64,000 nucleotides of DNA from Poa pratensis (lineage: Eukaryota; Streptophyta; Magnoliopsida; Poales; Poaceae): contig CAMZMU010000034.1 in NCBI GenBank assembly GCA_947311845.1, forward strand, positions 90,028,723-90,092,722, written 5' to 3'. The translations under genes and the position numbers were made by a program. The notes under the pieces are model-generated. The model ran no database searches and was not told the DNA's origin. It saw only the letters and a program-made list of their open reading frames with translations. Below are positions 11,570 through 22,908 of the stretch, in pieces. The number at the start of each line of letters is the position of its first letter. Position 1 is the stretch's first letter.

Positions 11570-14143
11570 GCATCATAAAAATCACTATGCCTAGCTAAAA
11601 GGCGTTAAAGAAAGCTCTTTTGGGAGGCAACCCATTATCTTTTAGTTTCAGTATTAGTCAAGGATGTTTGTTTACCTCTGTAGCAACTCCTTTGTATCTT
11701 TTATTTGCTGTTTTGTTGTGCCAAGGAGAGTTACTAATGCAAAGTTGGTTTTATTTTCGGGACTGCATTGGGACAGATTGCTGTTCGTCACCGTTTAATT
11801 CAGTAGAAAATCAGAAAAAATCGAAAAATGCTGAAACTTTTTGTGCATGTTCCTGATGATGTTACGCAACTTTCATTATTTCAAAAGTTCTTCATCTGAG
11901 CATCGTAAGTGCCTCGAAAAAATTCGTCATTACAGACTGTTCTGGTTTGACAGATTCTGTCTTTTATTTTGCATTCTCTCTTTTACAAGTTTTTAAGTGG
12001 TTTCTTTTCGTGTAAAAGTGCCCACTTGAGCCTAGTAACAGTGGCTAATGTTTAAAATAGTTGGCTTGTGAGTTTTGTCTTTGCTAGAACTTTGAAGTAT
12101 TATCTTTTAGTGCACTAACCTGCTAATGAGAAAAGCTGTTAAGTTTTGGTGTGAAGGAAGTTTTCAAGTGTTGATAGAGGAGAATGATATTACATGATCA
12201 AGAAGAGTGAAGAGCTTAAGCTTGGGGAGGCTTACCTCCCCAGCATATTTCAAGAAGACTCAAGCATCTAAGCTTGGGGATGCCCAAGGCATCCCCTTCT
12301 TCATCTACAAATTATCAGGTCATCTCTAATGGTGCTATATTTTTATTGCTTCATGCTAGTGTACTCTTCCTTGGAGCGTCAGTGTGTTTTTGTTTTCAGT
12401 TTGTTTTGTTTTGTTTGCTGTGCTATACTTGTTGGATCCTAGTATTCATGTTTGGGAGAGAGACACGCTCCACTTTTTCATTAGAATACTCTTGTGCTTC
12501 ACTTATACTTGTTGAGTATTCCTGTCTAGTTGCTGTTATTGCTTTTAGCTCTCAGTTTTTCATGTATCTCTTGTTAGAGCTATCAGTTTCTTTTGAAGAA
12601 AGTACTCTCTTGCTTCACTTATATCTGTTTGGAGAGTTGTCAAATAAGTTGATTGGTGTTTGGTTGGACCAGAAAAATGCTATGCATGTGGTAGTGGTAT
12701 AAAATGCTTACATGAATCTTTTTAGATCGTTGTCTTGAGTAATTTGATGCTTGCCAATTGTTTTGAGCTGTCAAGTAATTAATGTTTAAGCTTGTGCATC
12801 ATGTAAGTAATGGCTATTAATGAAGAACTACTATAAGGATTTTCTGCTATAATAATCTGTTGCATAATTGGAAGTCCATAGTAGTCTAGATAATTTTTGG
12901 ATGAAGGCTATGTGTTAACAAGGAAGACAGTGGGAGTCTATGGTTCGTCAAACCTTGTGTTTTATGTACACTCTTGCTATTCCAGTTGATAATGATGTTT
13001 GCTTATAATAACCTTGCTAGCCTAAACTCTGTACTAAGAGGGAATGCTTCTTGTACATCCAAAACCTTGAGCCAAATCCATGCCACCTGTGTCCACCATA
13101 CCTACCTATTATGTGGTGTTTTCACCATTCCAAGTAAATTTCTTCATGTGCTATCTACTAACTACTCAAAACAATTATCCTTTTTGTGTCACTACTTGAA
13201 AAGCTCATAAGGACGTAGATAGGTGGTCTTTATTTCCTGGTTGATCAAATTTTACACACCTGGACTAGTGGCATATACATCCGCTTATCCAATAATTTTG
13301 CAAAAAGAGCTGGCAACGGGGTGCCCAGTCCCAATTAATTACAACTTTAACCAAACAATTCTCTTCACATCTTTTTGCCCCTGATTCGTCAGTCAAGCAA
13401 TGTTCACAAGTGTGTAAACAAAAGAGAAGAGGGATGATCTGCCCGCTGGTAGAAATAACGTCCTTCATGGGAGCCGCTCTTGTAAAGTTTGATCAACTAG
13501 TGAAGTAGAGTATTGCCTATTTGCTGATTTGTTGACACCTGTATACACCATTACCTTACAAAACAATATTTTATGCTCTCTATATGCCTTCGGGAACTAC
13601 AGCTCTAGCACATGATGTTAATCCCTGCTTCCCTCTGCGAAGGGCCATTCTTTTACTTTTATGTTGAGTCAGTTTTCCCACTTCTTTCTGTCTACTTAAG
13701 CAAACATCATTGTCAACTCCAGTATAACAGTTTTTACATAACTTTGTGTTTGGTTGATCATATTCTTTGCATTGACATTATCTATATGATATACATGTTG
13801 AAAGTTGAAGCAAAAGCTGAAGCTATTATCTTCCTTTGTGTTGATACAAACACTTTCATGTTGAATTATTGCTGCTGTGAGCTAACTATTATGTTAGACT
13901 ATTATATCTCTAAATGTTTTATAGTATTATTCATGAAAGTTTGCACTTGTGTGATCACTTATGTTTACTCTTTATTTACTTGCTTGCAAACTATAGACCA
14001 TTGGCTTGGATCACTTCATTCAGATCATGTGCATTACATTGTTATTTGATCAAAGATTGTGTTGGTAGCATGTCACTTCAAAAATTATCTGTTTTTATCG
14101 TTTACCTACTCGAGGACGAGCAGGAACTAAGCTTGGGGATGCT
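11570..14143 (+). other. Remaining interior of element A with polypurine tract
   Basis: This stretch has no domain-bearing frame. Two copies of a CTTGGGGA(G/T)G-type motif occur near 12220-12290 and again immediately before the 3' LTR (14130-14143), the last being the likely polypurine tract. Bases 13255-13490 are conserved with the interior of element B. Confidence 0.7.
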
Positions 14144-15714
14144 TGATACGTCTCAAACGTATCTATAATTTTTGATGTTCCATGCTGTTATTATATCAAT
14201 TGCTACATGTTTTGGTTACACTTTATATCATTTTTATGCATTTTCTGGGACTAACCTATTAACAAGATGCCACAGTGCCAGTTCCCTGTTTTCTGCTGTT
14301 TTTGGTTTCAGAAAATCTATTAAGGAAATATTCTCGGAATTGGACGAAACAAAAGACATCGTCAATAATATCACGAGGAGATCACGGAGTCCAAAGGGGA
14401 GTCGGAGCAGACCCACCAGGGGGCCACGCCACACTAGGGCGCGGCCCAGGGTGGGCCCGCGCCCCCCTATGGCGTGGTGGCCCCCCTCGGCCACCGACGC
14501 CGCCTCTTCGCCTATATATTCTCCGCGACGCGAAAACCCTATTACGGTCGATCATATTCCACGAAAAGTTCCGTCGCGGCCGTCATCGTCAATCTCAGAT
14601 CGGAGGAGTTCTGAAGCTCTTCCCGGCACCCTGCCGGAGGGGAGATCATCACCGGAGGGCTCTACATCACCATGCCTGCCTCCGGAGTGATGCGTGAGTA
14701 GTCCACCCCTGGACTACGGGTCCATAGCAGTAGCTAGATGGTTGTCTCTCTACCTTGTGCCTCCATGTTTAGATCTTGTGAGCTGCCTAACATGATCAAG
14801 ATCATCTTATTGTAATGCTAGATGTTGTGTTTGCTGGGATCCGATGAATATTGATACCATGTTTATTCAAGTTGTTTATCTATGTGCTCTTGATCTTGCA
14901 TGCTCTCCGTTGCTAGTAGATGCTTTGGCCAAGTAGATGCTTGTGACTCCAAGAGGGGGTATTTATGCTCGATAGTGGGTTCAGTCTCTAGATATCTGGA
15001 TCAGTGACAGAAAGGTCTAAGATGGTAGATGTGCTGTTGCTACTAGGGATAAAACATTGGTGCAGTGTCCAAGGGCACTTGTATTGATTACATTACACAC
15101 TTTACTTCATGCAATAATCTGTTGTTAGCAACTTAATACTGAATAGGATGCGGATGCTGCCTTGAAGGTGGATTATTTAGGCATAGATGCGGTTGGAATA
15201 ACGGTCTATGTACTTTGTTGTAATGCCCAACTAGATTTCATAGTAGACATCTTGGCATGTATTGCATTGTTATGCCCTCTCTATTTGTCAATTGCCCAGC
15301 TGTAATTTGTTTACCCAACATGCTAGTTATCTGTTCTGAGAGAGACACCACTAGTGAACTGTGGACCCTGGTCCAATTTCCTCATACTGTTTACACAACC
15401 TGCTGCAATCATCTGTTTCCTGTTACTTGCTGTTTTTCCTGCTGTTTTCCACACCATACGTTTAACTCTTTGTTTCTGCAAGACCGGAGAGATTGACAAC
15501 CTCTCTGTTTCGTGTTGGGCAAAGTTCTGGTTTGTGTCTGTGCAGATTCCACGTTGGTGCAAGCTCCCTAGCGCCAGGGGAGTCAACATCAACAACCTTC
15601 CGATAGATCGTCAAGTCCTACTGGATTGATAACCTTGGGTAGATTTCTCAAGGGAAAACTTCTGCTGTCTACATCATAACCTTCCTCGTGGGGTTCACCA
15701 ACACGTAGCCATCA
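14144..15714 (+). repeat. 3' LTR of element A
   Basis: It is 1571 bases, TGATACG...CCATCA, followed by target duplication CGCAC (15715-15719). Open frames of 80-170 codons on both strands near 14172-14697 recur in all copies of this LTR. They reflect the GC-rich U3/R region rather than a gene. Confidence 0.93.
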
Positions 15715-18517
15715 CGCACCGTCCCATCGGTGATCTTCTTCTCACGGCGAGTACCGTCACGTAGACGTGTGACCATGGAGTGATCACGTACAGGTAGTGG
15801 AGGCGGAGGCGGTGGAGACTCAGCCGATGGCGTCGCGGCCGGGGAAGCAGACGTCCCGACGAGTGTCGACGCAGGCTGAGTTGGCGATGCGGGCGCCTGA
15901 TCCGGCCCACCAGAGGACGCCGTGGCAGGCGAATTTGGCCCAGCAGGCGAAGCCGAGGCAGGCGAATGAGGCCCGTCGGACGGAGACGAGGCGCGAGAGG
16001 CCGGCGCAGCGGGATCCGTGCGAGCATGCACGTCGATCGCTGCCTCGCCATGCACGTCGATCGGCAGCGTGGAGTCCTGCACATATGGAGCATCCCCTGG
16101 AATAGGCAGGTCAGTGGACAAATAAGACAGGTCAAAATTCCGCCTAGGTACATCCGTAGCCGGTTCATCCGATGGAAAAGAGATAGCAGCCTCAAGAGTG
16201 GACACATCAACGGTGACACCGGGAGTGGAGTAAGGGAAAACAGATTCATCGAAGATGACATCACGAGATATATAAATGCGTCCAGTGGTGCGGTCTAAAC
16301 ACTTATACCCCTTATGCATAGGACTATATCCTAAGAAAACACACATTTTAGAACGGAAAGCCAACTTGTGTGTATTGTATTTACGCAGGCTAGGCCAGCA
16401 CGCGCATCCAAACGTTCGTAGGAACGAGTAATTCGGTTCCACCTTGAGAAGCCGATGAAGGGGTGTGTCTCTACTGAGAACAGGAGTAGGCATTCGGTTA
16501 ATAAGGTAGCAAGCGGTGAGAAAAGCTTCATCCCAAAACCGTAATGGGAGGGACGAATGAGCGAGTAGCGCAAGACCCGTTTTGACCAAATGTCGATGTT
16601 TGCGTTTAGCGATGCCGTTCTGCTGAGAAGTGTGAGGACAAGACACACGGTGGGATATGCCAGTACGCTGAAAATAGCGATGTAGCTTATGGTACTCGCC
16701 GCCCCAATCCGACTGGACGGTTTTAATCTCAGTGTTCAAAAGACGCTCAACATGAGCCTGAAAAGCATAGAAAACTTGCTCAACATCAGATTTGTGCTTG
16801 AGAAGATAAATCCAACAAAAACGGGAGTAGTCGTCAATAAAACTAACATAGTACTTATACTCCCCGGAAGAGGAAATAGCCGGGCCCCAAACATCGGAAT
16901 GAATTAATTCAAGTGGCATAGTAGAAACACGATGAGAGACATGATACGATAATTGACGACTTTTAGCACACTGACTGGCATCACAAACTAAAGACTGATT
17001 GTCTGAAGAACACTTAAGATTGTTTTGTTTGACTATAGCCTGAACTACATTATTCGCGGGATGACCGAGACGCTGATGCCACCGGGACGACGTGGTGACG
17101 CTGGATGACGCATGGTGTGATGACGAAGACGATGCCCGATGGAAGGGAATGGGGTAGAGCCCACCATGGCTACTGCCTTGAAGAAGAGTTCTCCGCGTGG
17201 CCTTGTCCTTAACAAGGAAAGAAATCACGATGAAATTCAACGAAAACATCATTATCGGAGACAAGACGATAAACTGACAAGAGATGCTTGCTAATACGCG
17301 GAACATGAAGGACATTGTTCAAACGGAGAGATGAACCGGCTAAATGCGAATGACCAATATGCGAAATAGACAAACCTGCACCATTAGCCACTTGCACATG
17401 ATCCTTCCCGCCATAGCGCTCGTAGACGTGGAGTCGTTCCAGATCACTCGTCAGGTGATCTGTAGCTCCAGTATCCATGTGCCAGTGAGGTTGATCGTTG
17501 GAGGAGGTGGATACCATGTTGCTGGAGGGGTTGGAGTTGTGATCATCACGATCCAAGAACTTGCGGGAGGCTGTTGCCTCATGCCCCCAGTTCTTGCAGA
17601 GTTGGCACTTAGGACGCCACTTGCGGCCATTGCCGCCTCCACCTCCGTTGCGGCCATTGCCGCCTCCACCTCTGTTGCGGCCATTGCCGCCCTGCCCCTG
17701 GCCGTGCGGAGGATTCCCGCCGGCGGGGCGACCACCACTCGGGCCACCGCTCGGGTGCCCGTAGTCTTGCATGCGGCCGGGATTGTTGGTGTAGACCGGC
17801 CGTGATGCGACGTTAGCCGAAGAGGACCACTCCTCGGTTTCAGCTTGCTGCGACAACTGAAGAGCCTCATAGTTCAGAACCATGGAATAAAACGCAGGGA
17901 CACTCACCGGGGCTGCCACGACCGAGAGGGAGGCGGCGTGGGGTTGTAAGCCGACCCCAGACCGGTGAGCATATAATCGATGACCTCGTCATCGCGCAGC
18001 GGCGACCCGGCAGCGGCCATGGTGTCGGCCAAAGCCTGCACCTTGTTCATATACTCGCTTGCCGACATGTCGTTCTTCCTCAACGCCTGGATTTGGCGTC
18101 GTGTGTGCCGGATCCCGGCAGCGTTCTGCGCGCTGTACATGGCGTGGATGGCAGCCCACGCCGCAGCCGCAGTCTTGCAGTTTATAAGCTGCATGGCGAT
18201 CCCCTCCGCCATGGAGGAGACGAGCAACCCAAGGACCTTCTGATCCTGCGTCCACCACCGCAGATACTCGGGGTTGGGAACGGTGCGAGCGGCAGTGCCC
18301 GTTCCTTCTAAGATCGTTTCCGCCGGAGCTTTCGTTGAGCCGTCGAGATAGCCGTGAAGAGAGGCGCCGGAGAGGTTGGTGAAAGCGAGCATGCGCCAGA
18401 GCGGGAAGTTTGTGCCCTCGAGACGTACGCCAAAGGGGTGACGGCGGGAGCGAGGGGAGAAGGCGCGGTGGCTACTGGAGGCGCCGCCGGCGAGTTGACA
18501 TGGGTGGAGAGGGCCAT
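15715..18517 (-). pseudogene. Copia gag-protease-integrase polyprotein, decayed
   Basis: The likely start is ATG at 18517. Domains in order: gag (UBN2-type, with NFPLWRMLAF and YMNKVQALADTM); a zinc knuckle CQLCKNWGHEATAS, whose fourth ligand is Ser instead of Cys; protease with the active site HMDTGATDHLTS; integrase zinc-binding region (WHQRLGHP, with the second cysteine pair altered to CDASQC); and the integrase core with D in HSDVWGP and D in QSDWGGEY. The third catalytic residue, normally Glu in GIAERKHRH, is Lys here. At least three frameshifts break it: near 18430, near 17925 and near 17214. It would have made the integration machinery of a copia element but is inactive. Confidence 0.9.
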
Positions 18518-18580
18518 GGCAGCGGCGGACTAGGAGGCGGCGGCGATCGGCTAGGAGGCGGCGGCGGCGGGCAGGGGAAG

Positions 18581-18592
18581 GCTCTGATACCA
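18581..18592 (-). other. Primer-binding site of copia D (tRNA-iMet)
   Basis: TGGTATCAGAGC on the minus strand, four bases after the LTR end, is complementary to the 3' end of initiator methionine tRNA. This is the usual copia primer. Confidence 0.9.
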
Positions 18593-18596
18593 AGTT

Positions 18597-18716
18597 TGAT
18601 TTAGGGTTGTGTGGGGCAAAGCCTCCACATATCTCTATCATATATAGGACCAACAATTACATACGAATTACAATACGTACACGAATACAACAGGGATACC
18701 TAGACCGTCTAACACA
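18597..18716 (-). repeat. Short 5' LTR of copia D
   Basis: It is about 118-120 bases on the minus strand, starting TGTTAGACGG (or two bases earlier) and ending CTAAATCA, with a TATATATGA box inside. The partner LTR is outside the window, so the exact edge and target duplication cannot be confirmed. Confidence 0.75.
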
Positions 18717-20074
18717 CCCTCTACACAAGTAAATATTGATGTATACTCTACACTTCTATCTTTAGCTTTTCCATAGCAGAAACCTCACTCTTTAAGAAAT
18801 GTATTCTTTCCTTGGAACAGCTATGCAGTCTACACTATATAAGTCATGCAATACGTATATATACCTGGGTTTTTAATCCGCTGTCACGGTCAAGGTTGTT
18901 AAGCTGCGTACCATCTCATCTGGACAGGCAGGAGCGGGGAAATAATCATCTGTGACCCTTCCGTGGGTTTATTATTTATATTTCTTACACAATCGAAGAT
19001 GGATTTTGGATGTTACAAAAAAATAATTGCATATGAGCGGGCTCTTGGTGGTGCCTTGTGAGCTCGTGAAGATTAGTAAGTAGCGAAACTGATGGTGGAG
19101 GAAATAGGGGTTAGCTAAATGCCTGACGCAGTGTTTTCAGTTCTTCTTTTTTGGAGGTAAAAGTGTTGTAAGTTAGGTACTCGAATGAACCATCATGTGA
19201 CTGCTGCATAATGAGATTGGTTATGATTAAGAACTTACAAGTTGTGGAAAGTTTAGTAACCAACAGCAACAACCCACGGGTACAAACTTGGCAACTTGCA
19301 GATGAAAAGACCCAAGCAACCGCTAGTTTCTGAATCATATCAAAATTAGCAGGACAGGCACCAAATCTAAAGGCATACTATGCGCTTATAAGAAACCTTT
19401 TGCAAATGCATCAGCAAAGCATGCAAACATGAACAGGACTCTGAATTAAAACGGAAGCGAAACACCAGGAAACTGAATAAAAACATGCCAGTTTTCCGGT
19501 CCAATTTTCTTCTGAACAATGTCTCTCTAAACCCTGTGTTCTTCATCACTGTACAAGGGACTACAGATTCAGAACAAACACGACGATAGCTTTTCAAACC
19601 AAGCTATCAGCACGGCAATCAGACTTGAAGTGGGCTTTGAATCATATGCTAGCAAACTTAGAGGGTTTCAGAAGCACAGAAAATCGATGACAAGTAGAGC
19701 GCAAGCACATCGTGTGAATTGTACAAAAACATTCGGATTCTTTTGTTCCATTTTCTTCTGAACAAACTCTATCTACTAACCCTCACTTCTTCTTCAGCTT
19801 GAACCGAACAAGACTGTACAAGGAATACAGAGATTCAGAACAAACATGACGAACAGGCTCACGTGAAAACTTCTACAATTCCAGCTTCACGAGAGATCGA
19901 CCTACATGATCACGGAATTAGCACTAATTCATCTACCAAACTCTGGCACCACCGCTACGCTGTCCATCGCCGATTTGCCTGAATTTAACAGGGCAGAAAT
20001 TGACAACAAAACAGTCGTCGTCTCTGAAGAGAAGATCTATCTACAGTGGATCGCATGCAGCATGTGGATGGGCT
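18717..20074. other. Non-coding flank and 3' region of the kinase gene, with duplicated blocks
   Basis: No gene is visible. Two structures stand out. Bases 18806-19035 are a diverged copy of 28475-28690 (shared block AATCCGCTGTCACGGTC). Bases about 19490-19585 are repeated as about 19740-19855 (shared TTTTCTTCTGAACAA, CTGTACAAGG and GATTCAGAACAAACA). The second pair lies just downstream of the kinase stop, so it may be a duplicated 3' untranslated region. Confidence 0.65.
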
Positions 20075-20929
20075 TCAGTCCGCCACCGCGTTGCCCCCAC
20101 GGTTCAGAATCCATGGATGCCTCAGGACTTGATCGGCGGAAAGCCTGCGGGAGACGTCCCTGCAGAGCATGCGGCGCATGAGGTCCTTGGCCTTGGGCGA
20201 GACGGCCGCAAACGCGCGAGGCGGGAATCGCAGACTACCGCGGAGCACGGCCTCGAAGATCTCGGGGGCGGTGGCGCCGTAGAAGGGAAGGGTCCCGGAG
20301 AGCATCACGTAGAGCACCACCCCGGCGCTCCACACGTCCACCTTCTCGCCGTACTCCCTCCCGGCGACCACCTCGGGCGCCACGTAGTAGGGCGTCCCAA
20401 CCAGCCCCGCCATGGCCCTCCCGTCCCCGAACCATTCCGCGGAGCCGAAGTCCCCGAGCTTGAGCGCGCCGGTGGCGGCGTCGAAGAGGAGGTTGTCGGG
20501 CTTGACGTCCCGGTGCGCGACCCCGCGGCGGTGGCAGGCGGCGAGCGCGGAGGCGAGCTGGGCCGCGATCCCGGCGGCCTCGCGCTCGGGGAGGCGGCCG
20601 CGGGCGGAGAGGAGGGAGAAGAGGTCCCCGCCGTCGCAGAGGTCGACGACGAGGTGGACGGCGTGGGCGTCCTCGAAGGCGGCGTGGAGCGCGACCACGT
20701 GCGGGCTGCAGGGCGGGGACGAGGCGAGGAGGTGCACCTTGGGCTCCTGCTCGGCCAGGGCCAGGTCGAGCGGGTCGGAGAGCGGCGCCTTGGGGGTGGA
20801 CTTGACGGCCAGGGACTGCCCCGTGGCTGCGGAGTAGCAGCGGCGGACGGCGCCGAAGCGGCCGCGCCCCATCTCGTCGCCCAGGACGTACTGCTGCCGG
20901 AGCGCCTCCTCGCCGCCGGTGCCGGGCAT
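20075..20929 (-). CDS. Phosphoenolpyruvate carboxylase kinase-like Ser/Thr protein kinase
   Basis: This is a 284-residue protein kinase that is almost nothing but catalytic domain. It has the glycine loop GRGRFG (21-26), Lys43 in AVK, HRDVKPDN (139-146), DFGSAEWFGDGR (160-171), GTPYYVAPEVV (179-188) and DVWSAGVVLY (198-207). The DFG-SAEWFGDG pattern, the CDPK-like fold without junction or EF-hands, and the small size match plant PEPC kinases. Those kinases phosphorylate the N-terminal serine of PEP carboxylase in the cytosol and are controlled by synthesis and turnover. The start at 20929 (MPGTGG) gives a normal short N-terminus. The frame is continuous, with no intron in the coding part. GC content is extreme, as in many grass genes, which explains long antisense frames. 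It could be another minimal CDPK-group kinase, but PPCK is the best fit. All catalytic residues are intact. Confidence 0.85.
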   Translation of the reverse strand: MPGTGGEEALRQQYVLGDEMGRGRFGAVRRCYSAATGQSLAVKSTPKAPLSDPLDLALAEQEPKVHLLASSPPCSPHVVALHAAFEDAHAVHLVVDLCDGGDLFSLLSARGRLPEREAAGIAAQLASALAACHRRGVAHRDVKPDNLLFDAATGALKLGDFGSAEWFGDGRAMAGLVGTPYYVAPEVVAGREYGEKVDVWSAGVVLYVMLSGTLPFYGATAPEIFEAVLRGSLRFPPRAFAAVSPKAKDLMRRMLCRDVSRRLSADQVLRHPWILNRGGNAVAD

Positions 20930-20992
20930 GCTGATTGGCCGCTGTTGGGTTGGGGTGTGCTGGTGTCTGTCCTCCGGCCGGCGAGGGGGGAG

Positions 20993-21002
20993 CCTATAAA
21001 TG
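20993..21002 (-). promoter_or_regulatory. Possible TATA-like box of the kinase gene
   Basis: On the minus strand CATTTATAGG lies about 65 bases upstream of the kinase ATG. It is the only TATA-like motif close to the start and is not a canonical TATAAA, so support is modest. Confidence 0.35.
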
Positions 21003-21050
21003 CAGCAGCGAGAGGAGGGAGAGGCGAATATTCTGCTCGGCGTTTTTTGG

Positions 21051-22175
21051 CCGCTAGTTTAGCGGGCATGTCTTGAATCTTGATGCGTCTGGGACCTTTG
21101 GATATCCCCTCGAGACGTTTTCTTCCCATCTGCGAGATTAACCTTTTTAATGTTTTTTCATGGTAATATGATTCTCATTGATAAATAAAAGACGAGATAC
21201 AAATTACATATACATCGATCTTACAGATTAGGAAAGATAGGATAAATCTTTTTGACAAACCAACGCTTATCCATCTTCTTCGGCACCACCGTAGCAGCCA
21301 CCAAAAGAAAAATAGATAGATCACCTCTTCACCCGAGCTCGATGCGGCTCCACCGCTGATTATCAGCTTTTCGGATATCCAAAGTAGTTTGCCATAGGAC
21401 AAACCATTGATGTTGAAAGAATCAGATCGGGGCAGTACGACCCCGATCTCACCATCGAATTTCAGCACTGGCACCCCCGCACAACGACGTCGGAGTAGGA
21501 AACCAGAACCGTCAGCTTCCAACCACGAACCCAGCACAAGGTGTACCATCTTCCATCTGTCAGCAGTGCAGACCACCGTCTGCACGTACTCCTGGACGAA
21601 ACCTCTCTGCTCCACCATGGCGCCGGAGACAACGCCGCATCAACGGGGACAGAATAGGAGGAAAAACTCATCTGATGGAGTCGCCGCCGCCGCCTCGCCG
21701 ACACCATCCGTGAACCCTACAGCCACCAATATGAAAGATCGGTAAGCACACAATGCCACCAACTCCGAGACGCTGCCATGAAGGACAACGCCGGTGTGGG
21801 AGTAGAGTTGAGGCAGATTTATTTGCCCGGGCGCCGCTCCCACCACCACACGATGCACCATGCCAGAACCTTCCTAAACCTAACTACCATGCAAAAATGG
21901 AGAAAACGGGGTCCCCTCCCTCCTGCCGCCGGAGCGGCAAGCGGAATGAGAGGGGCCTAGCTCTTCCGCCGATGGAGATCGGGGGGAAAAAGGACGTCGC
22001 CTCTTGCGGCGGCGGCTAGGTTAGGGACGAAGAGTTAACCTGGAAGACGACCTACTTACGTCGCCCCTACTTACGGCTAGTTTAGCAGGCACAGGCATGT
22101 CTTGATGCGTCTGGGACCTTTGGATATCCCCTCGAGACGTTTTCTTCCCATTTGCGAGCTTAAACTTTTTTAATG
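21051..22175 (-). mobile_element. Retroposon-like insertion flanked by about 100-bp direct repeats
   Basis: A segment of about 0.92 kb (roughly 21155-22075) sits between two copies of the same sequence, 21051-21153 and 22077-22175 (shared TGATGCGTCTGGGACC and CCCCTCGAGACGTTTTC). Read on the minus strand the insert starts GC-rich, holds a 147-codon frame (21618-21175) without recognised domains, and ends TATTTATCAATGAGAATC..., then a short A-rich run. This is the layout of a polyadenylated transcript copied back into DNA. The flanking repeat is far longer than usual retroposon target duplications, and its two copies have diverged, so the event is old. Confidence 0.5.
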
Positions 22176-22908
22176 TTGGGTAGCGTTATTACCTATTACG
22201 GAGTAGTTTTTTTTCTACCACTGCAATATACTATGTTGGTAGGGAGAGCTTTCTTTAGTCAATCAATGAGTTAGTTACGATTAGGAAATGAAATCAAAAA
22301 TTTCATAAGATGAATGATTGCCTTCTCCAATAATTCCGTCTTTTACAATGTTTGACATAAAACTTGCACATAAAAAAATCCATATGAAGGCTCTCCCACC
22401 ACGGTTGAGATATATATATATATATATATTGAATGTTTACTTTATCATTTCCTCCTATGCCTCCACTCTATGGAAGGTTTTAAGGATAAGATAATGGATA
22501 AACCCATAATTTTTAGCTAAAAAAACCAAGATATGCATTTGGTGAGCATTTGATGCGACGAATTATTGATTGCCGTCCCCTAATGATTCTGCCTTCTTTC
22601 TATGTTTGACCTAAAACTCTACATAAAAAATATCGATATAAAATTTAAGTATCGAGTTCTCATTGTTTTCCTATGGCGCCACTATACGGAGAAGAAATGA
22701 TTATTAGACAGGGGTAGTGGATGGGTTGGTTTTGGCCAATTGATGATCCTTTTCAATACCAACAAATTGTCCAATGGGAGGTTATAAGGATATCATAATG
22801 TAGAGACACATGCAAACATGGGATCAACAAACGTCTCTAAACTGGTATGCAAAGGCGACGTTAACCTATCAACAAACATATCGTGGCTACACCCGAAAGG
22901 AAAAAAAA
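22176..22908. other. Non-coding region resembling 49.4-49.7 kb
   Basis: No gene is seen. Bases about 22300-22400 and 22545-22640 are diverged copies of each other. Together with 22715-22850 (GGCCAATT...GCAAACATGGGA...CAAACGTCT) they resemble 49385-49670 in the same order. Confidence 0.6.
22409..22430. repeat. (AT)n microsatellite
   Basis: This is an uninterrupted AT dinucleotide run of about 22 bases. It has no other visible role. Confidence 0.9.

Larger units (their letters stand above)
2362..15714 (+). mobile_element. Element A: complete non-autonomous Athila-like LTR retrotransposon (nested host of B)
   Basis: LTRs begin TGATACGTCTCAAACG and end GTAGCCATCA. The 5' LTR is 2362-3804 plus 10196-10323, and the 3' LTR is 14144-15714, both 1571 bases. 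A 5-bp target duplication CGCAC flanks the element at 2357-2361 and 15715-15719. Without element B and its duplicated site, A is about 6.96 kb. The internal region has a tRNA-Asp primer site, one broken hypothetical frame and a purine-rich tract (AAGCTTGGGGATGCT) abutting the 3' LTR. No gag, protease, reverse transcriptase or integrase is visible, so it must have been moved by proteins of a relative. By eye the two LTRs differ at roughly 17 positions (about 1%), so the insertion is recent. A TATA-like CTATATATT sits near base 370 of the LTR (14512-14520). Confidence 0.92.
15715..18716 (-). mobile_element. Copia element D: 5' half, minus strand
   Basis: A Ty1/copia retrotransposon is read leftwards: a very short 5' LTR (18716-18597), an initiator-methionine tRNA primer site (TGGTATCAGAGC, 18592-18581), gag, protease and integrase. 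At 15715 it is cut by the insertion of element A and continues for 41 bases at 2361-2321. The reverse transcriptase, RNase H and 3' LTR are not in the window and should lie left of element C. It is the oldest element of this nest and its coding region is decayed. Confidence 0.9.

Noticed and set aside
14172..14697. 172-codon frame at the start of the element A LTR, also seen at 2390-2914
   Set aside because: The U3/R region happens to be open. The two overlapping frames have random-like composition and the same DNA carries the LTR terminal sequence and TATA box.
20000..21129. Long open frames on the plus strand and in other minus frames across the kinase gene (up to 358 codons)
   Set aside because: They are shadows of the extremely GC-rich kinase frame, show low-complexity Gly/Arg/Ser/Pro composition and have no domains. 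Only the 284-codon frame has ordered kinase motifs.
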